64,000 nucleotides of DNA from Thermoanaerobaculales bacterium (GCA_035358815.1 DAOPQC010000009.1:1-64000), one strand, 5' to 3'. Positions 9,202-19,514 are shown, numbered from the stretch's first letter. The notes: generated from the sequence alone by a model not told the origin. Translations and numbers: made by a program.

Positions 9202-10941
9202 ATGAATCCCCACGCACGAGAGGCGATCCTGGCCCTGGCGGCCTCCTACCCGGCCCCCAAGGCAGCCCTGCTGGGGGCCCTCGAGATCCTGCAGCGGGAG
9301 GAGGGTGGCCACCTCGACGCCGAGGACCTGTCGAACGTCGCGGCCCTGCTGCGGGTGCCGCTGGCGACCGTCTACGCCACCGCCAGCTACTACACCATGC
9401 TCAACCTCGAGCCGGTGGGCTCCTACCACCTGCAGGTCGACACCAACATCCCGGCCACCCTGGCCGGTGCCGGGGAGCTGCTCGCCCATCTCGAGCGGTC
9501 GCTTGGCATCGGCGTGGGCGAGACCACGCCCGACGGGCTGTTCACGCTCTCGGCCGTGGAGGACCTCGGGTCGTGCGGCACCTGCCCGGTGATCCAGGTC
9601 AATGACCGGTACTACGAGAACATCACCCCCAAGAAGGCGGACGAGCTGATCGCGAGCCTCCGGCGGGGCGTGATGCCCGACTGGAAGGTCGACGGCAACT
9701 GGGCGAGCGAGTGCAACATCCTGCTCGCCCGCCGCGGCAAGCGCGGCTCGACCGCGCTGGCGGGGTACGTTGCCGACGGCGGCTACCAGGGGCTCGAGAA
9801 GGCGCTCGCGCTGCCGCCGGCCGAGGTCGCCAAGATGGTCCGGGATGCCGTGCTCCGCGGCCGCGGCGGCGCCGGCTTCCCGGCCGGGGTCAAGTGGGGG
9901 TTCATCCCCAAGGACAACGCCAAGCCGGTCTACCTGATCGCCAACGCGGACGAGGGCGAGCCCGGGACCTTCAAGGACCGCCAGATCATGGAGTTCGACC
10001 CGCACCTGCTGCTCGAGGGCATGGCGGTGAGCGGCTACGCGGTCGGCGCCCGGCTCGGCTACATCTACATCCGGGGCGAGTTCGCCTGGATCGCCGAGAT
10101 CCTGGAGCGGGCGATCGCCGAGGCGCGCGCGGCGGGCAAGCTCGGGACAAACGTCCTCGGACGGGGCGTGGAGTTCGACGTCCGCGTCGTCCGGGGCGCC
10201 GGCGCCTACGTCTGCGGCGAGGAGACCGGGTTGATCGAGTCGCTCGAGGGCAAGCGCGGCAACCCGCGCCTGCGGCCGCCGTACCCGGCGGTCTCGGGCC
10301 TGTTCGGCTGCCCGACCATCGTCAACAACGTCGAGACCCTCGCCTGCGTGCCGTACATCGTCCGCGAGGGCGTCGAGGCATTCCGCAAGATCGGCACGCC
10401 CAACAACTTCGGTCCCAAGATCTTCGGCGTGTCCGGGCACGTGGCGCGACCGGGGGCCTACGAGTTCCCGCTCGGCGTGCCCCTGGCCAGGGTGATCGAG
10501 GCCGCGGGTGGCGTCGTGGGCGAGCTCAAGGCGGTCATCGTGGGTGGGCTGTCGACGCCGATCCTGACCGCGGAGGAGTCCAGCGGCCTCCTGCTCGACT
10601 ACGACTCGTGTCTGAAGGCCGGCACGGCGCTCGGGTCGGGCGGCGTCATCGTCATGAACGACACGGTCCGGATGCCCGAGATCGCGCTGCGGACCATTCG
10701 CTTCTACGCCCACGAGTCGTGCGGACAGTGCACGCCGTGCCGCCAGGGGTCCGCGGCCATCGAGCAGATGCTCCACCGCGTGGTCCACGGCGGCGGCGCC
10801 CCCGAGGACCTCGAGAACGTCCTCCACCTGTGCAAGAACATCAGAGGGAACACGCTGTGCCCCACGGGCGATGCCCTCGCGATGCCGATCGAGGCCATGA
10901 TCAGCAAGTTCCGGCCCGAGTTCGACGCCCTGGTCCGATAG
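9202..10941 (+). CDS. fdhB: NuoE-NuoF fusion, NADH-binding subunit of the formate dehydrogenase
   Basis: The 579-residue protein fuses a NuoE-like thioredoxin-fold domain (1-160) to a NuoF-like domain (about 170-579). The NuoF part is intact: GRGGAGFP (NADH/FMN), NADEGEPGTFKDR, and the [4Fe-4S] motif SCGQCTPCRQG with a distal Cys in CPTGD. Such proteins carry electrons between FMN/NAD and the FdhA iron-sulfur chain. The NuoE part is odd. The first Cys pair (C-x4-C) is replaced by D80 and A85 in QVDTNIPATLAGA, and the first Cys of the second pair is D121 in EDLGSCGTCPV. Only C125 remains, plus a nearby C128, so the usual [2Fe-2S] cluster is probably not bound. The gene follows the rubrerythrin-like gene by one base. 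Confidence 0.88.
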   Translation: MNPHAREAILALAASYPAPKAALLGALEILQREEGGHLDAEDLSNVAALLRVPLATVYATASYYTMLNLEPVGSYHLQVDTNIPATLAGAGELLAHLERSLGIGVGETTPDGLFTLSAVEDLGSCGTCPVIQVNDRYYENITPKKADELIASLRRGVMPDWKVDGNWASECNILLARRGKRGSTALAGYVADGGYQGLEKALALPPAEVAKMVRDAVLRGRGGAGFPAGVKWGFIPKDNAKPVYLIANADEGEPGTFKDRQIMEFDPHLLLEGMAVSGYAVGARLGYIYIRGEFAWIAEILERAIAEARAAGKLGTNVLGRGVEFDVRVVRGAGAYVCGEETGLIESLEGKRGNPRLRPPYPAVSGLFGCPTIVNNVETLACVPYIVREGVEAFRKIGTPNNFGPKIFGVSGHVARPGAYEFPLGVPLARVIEAAGGVVGELKAVIVGGLSTPILTAEESSGLLLDYDSCLKAGTALGSGGVIVMNDTVRMPEIALRTIRFYAHESCGQCTPCRQGSAAIEQMLHRVVHGGGAPEDLENVLHLCKNIRGNTLCPTGDALAMPIEAMISKFRPEFDALVR

Positions 10942-10950
10942 GAGAGCGCC

Positions 10951-11334
10951 ATGCCCAAGAAGATCCTGGTGGTTGATGACGACCCGGACATCCAGGAGTT
11001 CTGCCGCACGATCCTCGAGGCGGCGGGCTATCTGGTGGTGTCGGCCGCGAGTGCCCGCGAAGGGCACCAGCAGGTGACAACCGGGAAGCCCGACCTGGTG
11101 GTGCTGGACGTGATCATGGAGGAGGCCGACTCGGGCTTCAAGGTCGCCCAGGACCTGGCCAAGAGCAACCCCGGCCTGCCCATTCTGATGCTGTCCTCGA
11201 TCGCCAGCGCGGCGGAGCAGGTGTTCGACACCAGCACCCTGCCGGTGGCGGCGCTGGTCAGCAAGCCGATCACGCCCAGGGAGCTGCTGCAACAGGTCGA
11301 GAGGCTGCTGGCCGCCGGGAAGCGGCCGGCTTGA
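10951..11334 (+). CDS. receiver-only response regulator (CheY-like)
   Basis: A 127-residue single receiver domain: acidic pocket VVDDDPD (D10-D11), phosphoacceptor D53 in VVLDVI, and conserved Lys in SKPIT. There is no output domain. The fold is normal except for an EEADSG insertion-like loop after D53. It sits nine bases behind the NuoEF fusion and before the formate transporter, so it belongs to the formate operon. It probably acts as a phosphorelay intermediate or by protein contact; partner kinase unknown. Confidence 0.85.
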   Translation: MPKKILVVDDDPDIQEFCRTILEAAGYLVVSAASAREGHQQVTTGKPDLVVLDVIMEEADSGFKVAQDLAKSNPGLPILMLSSIASAAEQVFDTSTLPVAALVSKPITPRELLQQVERLLAAGKRPA

Positions 11335-11396
11335 AGTCAGCCCGCTCCGGTGGGGGCGGGAGCTTGCCCTTCGTCGTAAAGGAAAGGGGGAGAAAC

Positions 11397-12671
11397 ATGG
11401 GAACCGAGGCACTGGAGAAGAAGCGCTGGGTGATCGCGATCGCCGCCGTCGTCATGCAGCTGTGCCTGGGCACGGTCTACGCGTGGTCGGTGTTCAAGAT
11501 CCCGCTCAAGCAGGCCCATGGCTGGGCCGAGACCCCGACCCAGGTCACCTTCATGATCTGCATCGGCATGATCGGCCTCTCCGCCGCCTTCGGCGGGATG
11601 CTGGTCGACAAGAAGGGGCCGCGGTTCGTGGCCACGCTCGGCGGCATCCTGTTCGGGGTCGGCACGCTGCTGGCGGGCCTGGCCGATCAGGTCGGCAACC
11701 TGTGGCTGCTCTACCTCGGCTTCGGCCTGATCGCCGGCCTGGGCAACGGCTTCGGCTACGTCACGCCGATCGCCACCCTGATCCGCTGGTTCCCGGACAA
11801 GCGCGGCCTGGTGACTGGCCTCGCAGTCATGGGCTTCGGCGCCGGCGCGTTCTTCATGGGCCGCATCGCGCCGCAGATGATCGCCAGCCACCAGGTCAAG
11901 GACCAGGCCGGCGCGGTGATCGCCTCCGGCGTCGCTCCCACCTTCTACATCTGGGGCCTCATCTTCCTGGTGGCGGTGACGGCCGCCGCCCAGCTGTTCA
12001 AGAACCCGCCCGCCGGCTGGCTGCCGGCCGGCTTCACGCCGCCCGCCAAGACGGTGTCGGCGGCCGACTCGCGCAACCTGGCCGAGGCCGTCCGCACGCC
12101 GCAGTGGTGGATGCTGTGGGCCATGCTGTTCCTCAACATCTCGGCCGGGCTCGGGCTGCTGTCGCAGCTGTCGCCCATGGCCCAGGAGTTGCTCAAGGTC
12201 AAGATCAGCGACCCGGCCAAGCTCGCGATCGCCGGCGGCACCATCCTCGCCATTGCCTCGATCTTCAACGGCCTCGGCCGGCTGTTCTGGGCCTGGCTGT
12301 CCGACGGCATCGGCCGCAAGGCGGTGTTCGTGACCATGTTCATCACCCAGGCCATCCTCTACGTGTTCCTGCCCCAGGTGGCCACGGCGACGCTGTTCGC
12401 GATCATCGCCTGCTACCTGCTGGCCTGCTATGGCGGCGGCTTCGCCACCATGCCGGCCTTTGCCGCGGACAGCTTCGGGCCGGCCTGCATCGGCCGGGTC
12501 TACGGCACCATGCTCACCGCCTGGGGCGTGGCCGGGGTGGTCGGGCCCCTGGTCTTCGCCCAGCTCAAGAAGCAGCAGGCCCTGTACGTGGCCGCCGGCC
12601 TGCTGACCGTCGGCCTGGTGATCGCCATCGCCTATCGCCGTCCGGCGCCCAAGCCGGTTGCGGCGACGTAG
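11397..12671 (+). CDS. OFA-family major facilitator transporter (formate/oxalate type)
   Basis: A 424-residue, 12-span MFS protein. The N-terminal segment WVIAIAAVVMQLCLGTVYAW, the GWAETPTQVTF loop and the GxGNGFGY stretch in span 4 are typical of the oxalate:formate antiporter (OFA) family. Members exchange small carboxylates; formate is the likely substrate given the dehydrogenase genes directly upstream. The ATG at 11397 follows GGAAAGGGGG; an in-frame ATG at 11331 would overlap the preceding gene and lacks a ribosome site. The protein ends nine bases before two strong hairpins that probably stop operon transcription. Confidence 0.82.
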   Translation: MGTEALEKKRWVIAIAAVVMQLCLGTVYAWSVFKIPLKQAHGWAETPTQVTFMICIGMIGLSAAFGGMLVDKKGPRFVATLGGILFGVGTLLAGLADQVGNLWLLYLGFGLIAGLGNGFGYVTPIATLIRWFPDKRGLVTGLAVMGFGAGAFFMGRIAPQMIASHQVKDQAGAVIASGVAPTFYIWGLIFLVAVTAAAQLFKNPPAGWLPAGFTPPAKTVSAADSRNLAEAVRTPQWWMLWAMLFLNISAGLGLLSQLSPMAQELLKVKISDPAKLAIAGGTILAIASIFNGLGRLFWAWLSDGIGRKAVFVTMFITQAILYVFLPQVATATLFAIIACYLLACYGGGFATMPAFAADSFGPACIGRVYGTMLTAWGVAGVVGPLVFAQLKKQQALYVAAGLLTVGLVIAIAYRRPAPKPVAAT

Positions 12672-12675
12672 CGGC

Positions 12676-12699
12676 CGGCACGGCAGGCTCGCCGTGCCG
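12676..12699 (+). terminator. hairpin after the formate transporter gene
   Basis: CGGCACGGC (12676-12684) pairs perfectly with GCCGTGCCG (12691-12699) across a 6-base loop, immediately behind the stop codon. No U-tract follows, so termination would be Rho-dependent, or the hairpin only protects the mRNA end. Confidence 0.45.
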
Positions 12700-12739
12700 T
12701 CCGGCTCATGGTCCGGCCCGGAGCCGCCGCGGCCGGGCC

Positions 12740-12771
12740 CCGTCGAGCGGGGCGAGCGCCCCGCTCGACGG
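12740..12771 (+). terminator. strong 14-bp hairpin before mobA
   Basis: A perfect 14-bp stem (12740-12753 with 12758-12771) closes a GAGC loop and is followed by TTGTTC. It lies directly before the probable TTG start of the MobA gene, so it can act as an intrinsic terminator for the formate operon or limit read-through into mobA. Confidence 0.6.
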
Positions 12772-13875
12772 TTGTTCGGGCCAGGGTGGCTGGTGGTCGG
12801 CAGCCGGCAGGATCGGGCCGAACGGGTGGAGCTGGCGGCCGCGGTCCTGCGCCGCCTGGCACCCGGGCGGCGGATCGCCGGGGTGATGGTGACGACAACG
12901 GCCGCCGACGGCGCCGGCGGCCTGCCGGCCGGCGGCTACTCCCTGCTCGAGGACGAGCAGCCGGAACCGGGAACCGCCCCGTTCGCGATGCGGCAGGCCG
13001 GAGCGCAGCGGGTGCTGTCGCTGCGGTCGCACCCCGACGCGCTCGCCGCCGGCTTCGCCGCGGCGGTGGCGCGCCTCGGACCCGGCGCCCTCGTGGTGGC
13101 CGCCTCCAACGCGCTGCGGCGGGTCGTGGACCCCGACCTGTTCCTCATGGTCGGCCGGCCGGGCGATGCCGCGGCCTGGCCGGCGGCAGGGGAGGTCGCG
13201 CACCTGGTCGACCGTTGGGTGGATCGGCGGGCAGCGGCGGCCGAGCTTGCGCCCGCCGGGCTGGCGGTCGCCGGGGGGCGCTGGATCCTGCCGGAGCCGG
13301 CCACCGCCATCGTCCTCGCCGGCGGGCAGAGCCGCCGCATGGGCGTCGACAAGCGATTCCTGCGGCTTCATGACCGCCCCCTCCTGGAGCGCGTCGTTGC
13401 CACCCTGCGACCGTTGGTGGGCGAGGTCGTGATCGGCGCCAACGACCCCGAGCTCGGCCGTTCCCTCGGCCTGCGCACGATCGCCGACCGGGTGCCGGGC
13501 GAGGGCCCCCTGATGGCGCTCGCCTCGGCGCTCGAGGCCACCACGAGCGACCGCAACCTGCTGGTCGCGTGCGACCTGCCGGAGATCCCGGCATCGCTGG
13601 TGACGGCCCTGCTCGCCGCCGCCCTGACCGCCGAGGCGGTGGTGCCGGTCGGCGCGGACGGCCTGCGGGAGCCGCTGCTGGCGGTCTACCGGCGGCGCCT
13701 GCTCGGCGACGCGAATGCCCTGCTCGCGGGCGGCGAGCGCCGGCTGTGGTGGCTCGCCGAGGGCTGCCGCACGGCCTTCCTCGAGCTGTCCCGCTTCGGC
13801 ATCGATCGGCTGCCCAACCTCAACACCCGCGACGATTTCGAGCGGTACCTGGAGGGCGGCGACCCGGCCCGCTGA
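12772..13875 (+). CDS. mobA: molybdenum cofactor guanylyltransferase MobA with an N-terminal MobB-like domain
   Basis: The C-terminal half (from about residue 180) is MobA: ATAIVLAGGQSRRMGVDK is the GTP-binding signature and VACDLPEIP the metal-binding region. MobA attaches GMP to molybdopterin to make the MGD cofactor that formate dehydrogenase needs. The N-terminal 150 residues resemble MobB in size and layout (WLVVGSRQDR then a Rossmann-like pattern), but the Walker A lysine/threonine is absent, so nucleotide binding is doubtful. The start is uncertain: the frame is open from TTG 12658, but two hairpins lie in 12676-12771, so I favour TTG 12772 or GTG 12793. Position after the formate genes supports a role in their cofactor supply. 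Confidence 0.78.
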   Translation: MFGPGWLVVGSRQDRAERVELAAAVLRRLAPGRRIAGVMVTTTAADGAGGLPAGGYSLLEDEQPEPGTAPFAMRQAGAQRVLSLRSHPDALAAGFAAAVARLGPGALVVAASNALRRVVDPDLFLMVGRPGDAAAWPAAGEVAHLVDRWVDRRAAAAELAPAGLAVAGGRWILPEPATAIVLAGGQSRRMGVDKRFLRLHDRPLLERVVATLRPLVGEVVIGANDPELGRSLGLRTIADRVPGEGPLMALASALEATTSDRNLLVACDLPEIPASLVTALLAAALTAEAVVPVGADGLREPLLAVYRRRLLGDANALLAGGERRLWWLAEGCRTAFLELSRFGIDRLPNLNTRDDFERYLEGGDPAR

Positions 13876-13941
13876 GGCCGGCGGCCACGCCGCCGAGGAT
13901 CGCTGCCACGCGCAGGCGCAGGCCGGGAGGGGGCGCGCCGG

Positions 13942-15870
13942 TCAGTCGGGCGGGCCCGCCGCCGGGGCGGGGAGCTCGACCGTGACCAAGGTGCCGCGGC
14001 CCTCCTCGCTCTGGACCCGGACCTGGCCGCCGTGCTTCTCGACCACGTCCTGGACGATGCGCAGGCCGAGCCCGGTGCCGGGCTCGTCGGACCGGCGGGC
14101 ATTGCTGGCGCGGAAGAACTCGCTGAACAGCCGGCCCTGCTCCTCCTTGGGGATGCCGATGCCGGTGTCGCGGACGGTGAGCACCACGCCGCCTGCCGGG
14201 CTGCGGTCCAGCGCCACCTCAACCTCGCCGCCAGCGGGCGTGTACTTGAGGGCGTTCGAGACCAGGTTCTCGAGCACCTGCTCGAGCTGGTGCGGGTCGC
14301 CGCTGACCAGCGGGAGGCCGTCGGCTGCCGTCAGGCGAAGCGTGAGCCGGCGCTCGGCGGCCTGCTCGCGGAAGTGGGCATCGACCCGCGCGGCGAGCTC
14401 GCCGAGATCGAGCGGCTCGTGCCGCGTCGACATCCCGGGGAGGCGGTCGCGGGCAAGGGTCAGGACCTCGCCGACCCCCGTGTCGAGGCCGCGCAGGCGG
14501 CGGATCACCCGATCGAGGTGGTCGACCTGGCGCTGCGTCAGGCTGTCCAGGTAGCCCTCGCGCAGGAGGTGGAGCATGCTCACTCCGGCCGCCAGCGGCG
14601 CCCGCATGTTGTGGGCGACGCGGAACATGAACTGGAGGCGTTCATCCAGCAGCCGCTGCACCTCGGCGTGCCGGCGGGCGTGGTCGATGGCGATCGCCGA
14701 CAGCTCGGCCGCCAGGCGGAGGAAGTCGGCATCGGCCGGGCTGAAGCTGTCGGGCCGGTCGGAGTAGGCGCCGAGAATCCCGGTCACGCGGTTGTGGACC
14801 TTGAGCGGCGCCAGCGTCACCGAGCGGATGCCGAGGCGGGCCAGCGCCTCCTGCTCCTGCGACGGGCTGCCGAACCCGATCTCGCCGGTGACCAGGGTCT
14901 CGCCCTCGATGACGCGCCGGTTGAGCGGGTTGCGGGCGATCTCGACCACCCTCTCCGCGAGGAACTCCTGCGGCAGGCCGTGCACCGCCACGTAGCGCAG
15001 CGCCTTGCCGTCCTCGTCCAGCAGCTTGACCGACACTCCGCGAACCTGCATCACCTCCGCCAGGCTCGAGCTCAAGAGGTCGAGGACGCGGCGCAGGTCG
15101 GTCTCGGAGCCGAGGACCGTCAGCACGGTGTAGGTGCTGCTGAGGCGCTGGTTGAGGGCCGCGATCTCGTCCCGGCTCTCCGCCAGCCCGATCACCCGCT
15201 TGCGCAGCGAGGCCATGATCTGGGCGGCGGCGACCGCGACGATGAGCACGGATGCCGCGAAGAAGGTCAGCTGGGCGGCGACGTGGCCCGGGCTGTCGAG
15301 GAAGTTGACGGTCTGGCCGCGGAACAGCAGCGGGTGCGAGTCGATGAAGCCCATGCCCTCCGCGATCGCCTCCAGGGCCATGCCGCCGGCAGCCACGCCG
15401 GCGAACAGGTAGGCGGTCGACGCACGGAACAGGATCGCCGCGAACACGACATGGGGCAGGAAGAAGAAGATCAGCGGGCTGGCCGCGCCCCCGGTGAAGT
15501 GGACCAGCAGGAAGACGGCCGCGTAGTCGAGGGCCACCTGGAGCAGGGCGTAGAGGCGGTCGGGAGACGGGACGTCCTCGCCGACCGCCCGCGCCCGCAC
15601 CGAGGCGACCGCGAACGGGATGTTGTAGAGCAGGATGCCGACGGCCACGGTCAGGATCGGCCTGACCTCGACTCTGAAGCCGAGCCACCAGGAGACGGCG
15701 AGGGCGAGGACGATCGCCGGCGGCACCCACCAGCGCAGGCTCACCTGCCACAGCGCGCGCCGCGTCCAGGTGCGGCTGATCAGGCGGTCGCCGTAGAGGA
15801 GCTCCGGCCGGCGGGCGCCGCGGCCCGAGCCCGCGGGCGACCCGGCGCCGGCCGGAGAGCCACCCGTCAC
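13942..15870 (-). CDS. membrane sensor histidine kinase with GAF domain
   Basis: A 642-residue kinase. About six hydrophobic spans occupy residues 30-220, a short coiled coil follows, then a GAF domain (about 240-400), a dimerisation domain with FRVAHNMRAP (phosphoacceptor His; HNMRAP replaces the usual HELRTP), and a HATPase_c domain with N box (LVSNALKYTP), DTGIGIP and GTGLGL. It should autophosphorylate in response to a membrane or cytoplasmic signal. No receiver is adjacent, so the partner is unknown. The GTG at 15870 is chosen because it overlaps, as GTGA, the stop of a 19-codon leaderless ORF; GTG 15876 with a GGAGG site is an alternative. The gene is divergent from the porin. Confidence 0.85.
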   Translation of the reverse strand: MTGGSPAGAGSPAGSGRGARRPELLYGDRLISRTWTRRALWQVSLRWWVPPAIVLALAVSWWLGFRVEVRPILTVAVGILLYNIPFAVASVRARAVGEDVPSPDRLYALLQVALDYAAVFLLVHFTGGAASPLIFFFLPHVVFAAILFRASTAYLFAGVAAGGMALEAIAEGMGFIDSHPLLFRGQTVNFLDSPGHVAAQLTFFAASVLIVAVAAAQIMASLRKRVIGLAESRDEIAALNQRLSSTYTVLTVLGSETDLRRVLDLLSSSLAEVMQVRGVSVKLLDEDGKALRYVAVHGLPQEFLAERVVEIARNPLNRRVIEGETLVTGEIGFGSPSQEQEALARLGIRSVTLAPLKVHNRVTGILGAYSDRPDSFSPADADFLRLAAELSAIAIDHARRHAEVQRLLDERLQFMFRVAHNMRAPLAAGVSMLHLLREGYLDSLTQRQVDHLDRVIRRLRGLDTGVGEVLTLARDRLPGMSTRHEPLDLGELAARVDAHFREQAAERRLTLRLTAADGLPLVSGDPHQLEQVLENLVSNALKYTPAGGEVEVALDRSPAGGVVLTVRDTGIGIPKEEQGRLFSEFFRASNARRSDEPGTGLGLRIVQDVVEKHGGQVRVQSEEGRGTLVTVELPAPAAGPPD

Positions 15871-15926
15871 CGGCACCGGACCCCTCCCCCGAGCCGCTCT
15901 GCCCGGCAGTCGCGATGCCCGTTCAC
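15867..15926 (-). CDS. candidate leaderless upstream ORF, 19 codons
   Basis: TACCCT (15933-15938, minus strand) is followed after exactly 6 bases by GTG at 15926. This frame has 19 codons and ends at TGA 15867-15869, sharing GTGA with the kinase start at 15870. It mirrors the small ORF before the glycosyltransferase at 4.0 kb. Product unknown; likely a translational coupling device if real. Confidence 0.35.
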   Translation of the reverse strand: MNGHRDCRAERLGGGVRCR

Positions 15927-16019
15927 GCCCCCAGGGTAGCAAGTGTGGGGGCTGCCGTCACCGCAAGCTCGCCTGGCGTCGCGAGGAAGGTCCGATTCCT
16001 GCGACGGCTTCGCCGGTGC

Positions 16020-16025
16020 TAGACT
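16020..16025 (+). promoter_or_regulatory. -10 element (TAGACT) of the porin promoter
   Basis: TAGACT preceded by GTGC lies 104 bases before the porin ATG. The -35 region is weak (TTCCTG). The leader of about 95 bases ends in a good ribosome site. Confidence 0.45.
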
Positions 16026-16129
16026 CTGCACCGGATACGGACACGTCCTGCTCGGCGCTCCCCGGCGATGCGCGGCCAGGCGCGCCGCGGGGGCTCACCG
16101 AGGGGGCGTGGATCGAGGGGGAGGTTGGC

Positions 16130-17242
16130 ATGAGTCATCGCGGGACGGCACGGTGGATGCTGGTTGTGGCGGCGGGACTGATGCTGGGTCTGTTCTCGAG
16201 CCGGGCCCAGGCGCAGTGGCAGGTCGCCTCTGCCGACGGCAGCTCGACGCTCAAGCTGGGCGTGCTGCTGCAGCCGCAGGGGGAGATCATCGAGACCGCG
16301 GACGCCGAGGACCACTCGCAGAACCTCTTTCTGCGGCGGGCCCGCATCCTGCTCGGCGGCACCTACTCCGAGCGGTGGTCGTTCTTCCTCGAGACCGACA
16401 GCCCCAACCTGGGCAAGAGCAAGAGCGACGGCAGCAAGACCACCGACCTCTTCATCCAGGACGTGTTCGTGACCTACTCGACCGGGGACAAGTTCAAGAT
16501 CGACGCCGGCATGATGCTGATGCCGCTCTCCCACAACCACGAGACCTCGGCCGGCATGCTGCTGCCGGTGGACTACGGCCCGTACACCTTCGTCCAGTCG
16601 GACCCGCTGACCGAGAAGGTGGGCCGCGACTACGGCATCCAGGCCCGCGGCTACCTTCTCGACAAGCACTTCGAGTACCGGGTCGGCGCCTTCCAGGGCT
16701 ACCGCGGCAGCGACCTGGCCGGCGGCAGCGGCGCCGGCACCGAGCCGTTCCGGGTCACCGCCCGGGCCGTGTGGTACCCGTTCGAGGCGGAGACCGGCTA
16801 CTTCTACACCGGCGCGAGCCTCGGGGCGAAGAAGATCCTCGCCGTCGGCGCCACCTACGACGTTCAAAGCTCGTACTCGACGATCGCCGCCGACCTGTTC
16901 TACGACCAGCCCATCGCCAGCGGCGCGGTGACCTTCCAGGCCGACTGGGCCAGCATCGACGGCGACGACTTCCTGCTGTCGCTGCCCGAGCAGGACACCT
17001 GGCTGATCGAGGCGTCGTACTACCACAAGGAGACGCGGCTCGGGCCCTACCTGCAGCTCGCCTCGCGCAGCTACGCGCTCGAGGACGCGTCCCACGCGGA
17101 CGAGGAGCGGATGCAGGCCGGCCTGGCCTGGTGGCTGAGCGGCCACAAGATCAACGTCAAGGGCGCCTGGACCAGGATCACCAAGGACGGCGCCCCGGAT
17201 CGCGACCAGGCGCTGCTCCAGCTGCAGGTGTTCTGGTACTGA
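16130..17242 (+). CDS. outer-membrane porin-like beta barrel
   Basis: A 370-residue exported protein with a signal peptide cut after SSRAQA (about residue 26). The mature part alternates hydrophobic and polar residues in many predicted strands, is rich in Tyr, Trp and Gly, and ends in an aromatic pair (VFWY), as outer-membrane barrels do. The stretch near the N-terminus (FLRRARILLGGTYSERWSFF) resembles phosphate-selective porins O/P and related barrels. It probably forms a diffusion channel. The ATG at 16130 follows GGGGGAGG. A beta-carbonic anhydrase starts five bases after its stop, so the two are co-transcribed and the channel may serve an anion; that is speculative. Confidence 0.75.
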   Translation: MSHRGTARWMLVVAAGLMLGLFSSRAQAQWQVASADGSSTLKLGVLLQPQGEIIETADAEDHSQNLFLRRARILLGGTYSERWSFFLETDSPNLGKSKSDGSKTTDLFIQDVFVTYSTGDKFKIDAGMMLMPLSHNHETSAGMLLPVDYGPYTFVQSDPLTEKVGRDYGIQARGYLLDKHFEYRVGAFQGYRGSDLAGGSGAGTEPFRVTARAVWYPFEAETGYFYTGASLGAKKILAVGATYDVQSSYSTIAADLFYDQPIASGAVTFQADWASIDGDDFLLSLPEQDTWLIEASYYHKETRLGPYLQLASRSYALEDASHADEERMQAGLAWWLSGHKINVKGAWTRITKDGAPDRDQALLQLQVFWY

Positions 17243-17247
17243 CGGCG

Positions 17248-17841
17248 ATGCCCCACAACCCGGCGCCTGACGCCGACCGAGCCTGGCAGGAGCTGCTGAC
17301 CGGCAACCGTCGCTTCGCGGCGGGCGCCCCCCGGCACCCCCGGCAGTCGGTTGCCCGCCGGGCGGAGATCGTGGCCGGGCAGCACCCGTTCGCGGTCGTG
17401 GTCGGTTGCGCGGACTCGCGGGTGCCGCCGGAGATTCTCTTCGACTGCGGCCTCGGCGACCTGTTCGTGCTGCGGGACGCCGGCAACGTTCTCGACGAGG
17501 TCGGGGAGGCCTCTCTCGAGTACGCGGTCGAGCACCTCGCGGTGCGGCTGGTGGTGGTGCTCGGTCACAGCGGCTGCGGCGCGCTCACCGCCGTCATCGA
17601 AGGCGCTCCGGTCGAGGGCCACCTCGTCCGCCTGGTCGAGCACCTGCGGCCGGCGGTGGAGCGGGCGGCGGCGAAGCCCGGGGATCTCCTGGACAACGCC
17701 GTGGTCGAGAACCTCCACAGCGAGGTCGCCCGGCTGCGGCGGCTCGAACCGGTGCTCGCCGGGCGGGTCGCCTCCGGGCAGGTGCGGATCATCGGCGCCC
17801 GCTACGACCTGGGCAGCGGCCTGGTGACTCAGATCGTGTGA
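17248..17841 (+). CDS. beta-class carbonic anhydrase
   Basis: A 197-residue enzyme interconverting CO2 and bicarbonate. Zinc ligands and catalytic pair are in place: C54-A-D56-S-R58 and H107-S-G-C110. Length fits the family and no signal peptide is seen, so it is cytoplasmic. It follows the porin gene by five bases. It may help handle CO2 made by the formate dehydrogenase upstream, although it lies in a separate transcription unit. Confidence 0.92.
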   Translation: MPHNPAPDADRAWQELLTGNRRFAAGAPRHPRQSVARRAEIVAGQHPFAVVVGCADSRVPPEILFDCGLGDLFVLRDAGNVLDEVGEASLEYAVEHLAVRLVVVLGHSGCGALTAVIEGAPVEGHLVRLVEHLRPAVERAAAKPGDLLDNAVVENLHSEVARLRRLEPVLAGRVASGQVRIIGARYDLGSGLVTQIV

Positions 17842-17913
17842 ACGGCCGGCGCGCCGCCCGGGGGCTGGCCTCGGGCGCGCGGCGGCAGCGTGGCCGCGGC
17901 TCCCCGCGAGCGC

Positions 17914-19476
<1,563 letters not shown>

Positions 19477-19483
19477 ATGCAGG

Positions 19484-19512
19484 TGTGTACCCTTTTCAGG
19501 TGTTCCTGTCAA
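19484..19512 (-). promoter_or_regulatory. sigma-70-type leaderless promoter of the sigma-54 activator gene
   Basis: TTGACA (19507-19512) and TACACA (19484-19489) are separated by exactly 17 bases on the minus strand. Seven bases later lies GTG 19476, so the mRNA should start at the start codon. Confidence 0.7.
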
Positions 19513-19514
19513 CC

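Noticed and set aside
5880..9203. 1107-codon open frame on the minus strand opposite the formate dehydrogenase
   Set aside because: Long open frames opposite real genes are expected in DNA this GC-rich. The translation is His/Arg/Val-rich and has no domain, while the plus strand encodes clear enzymes.
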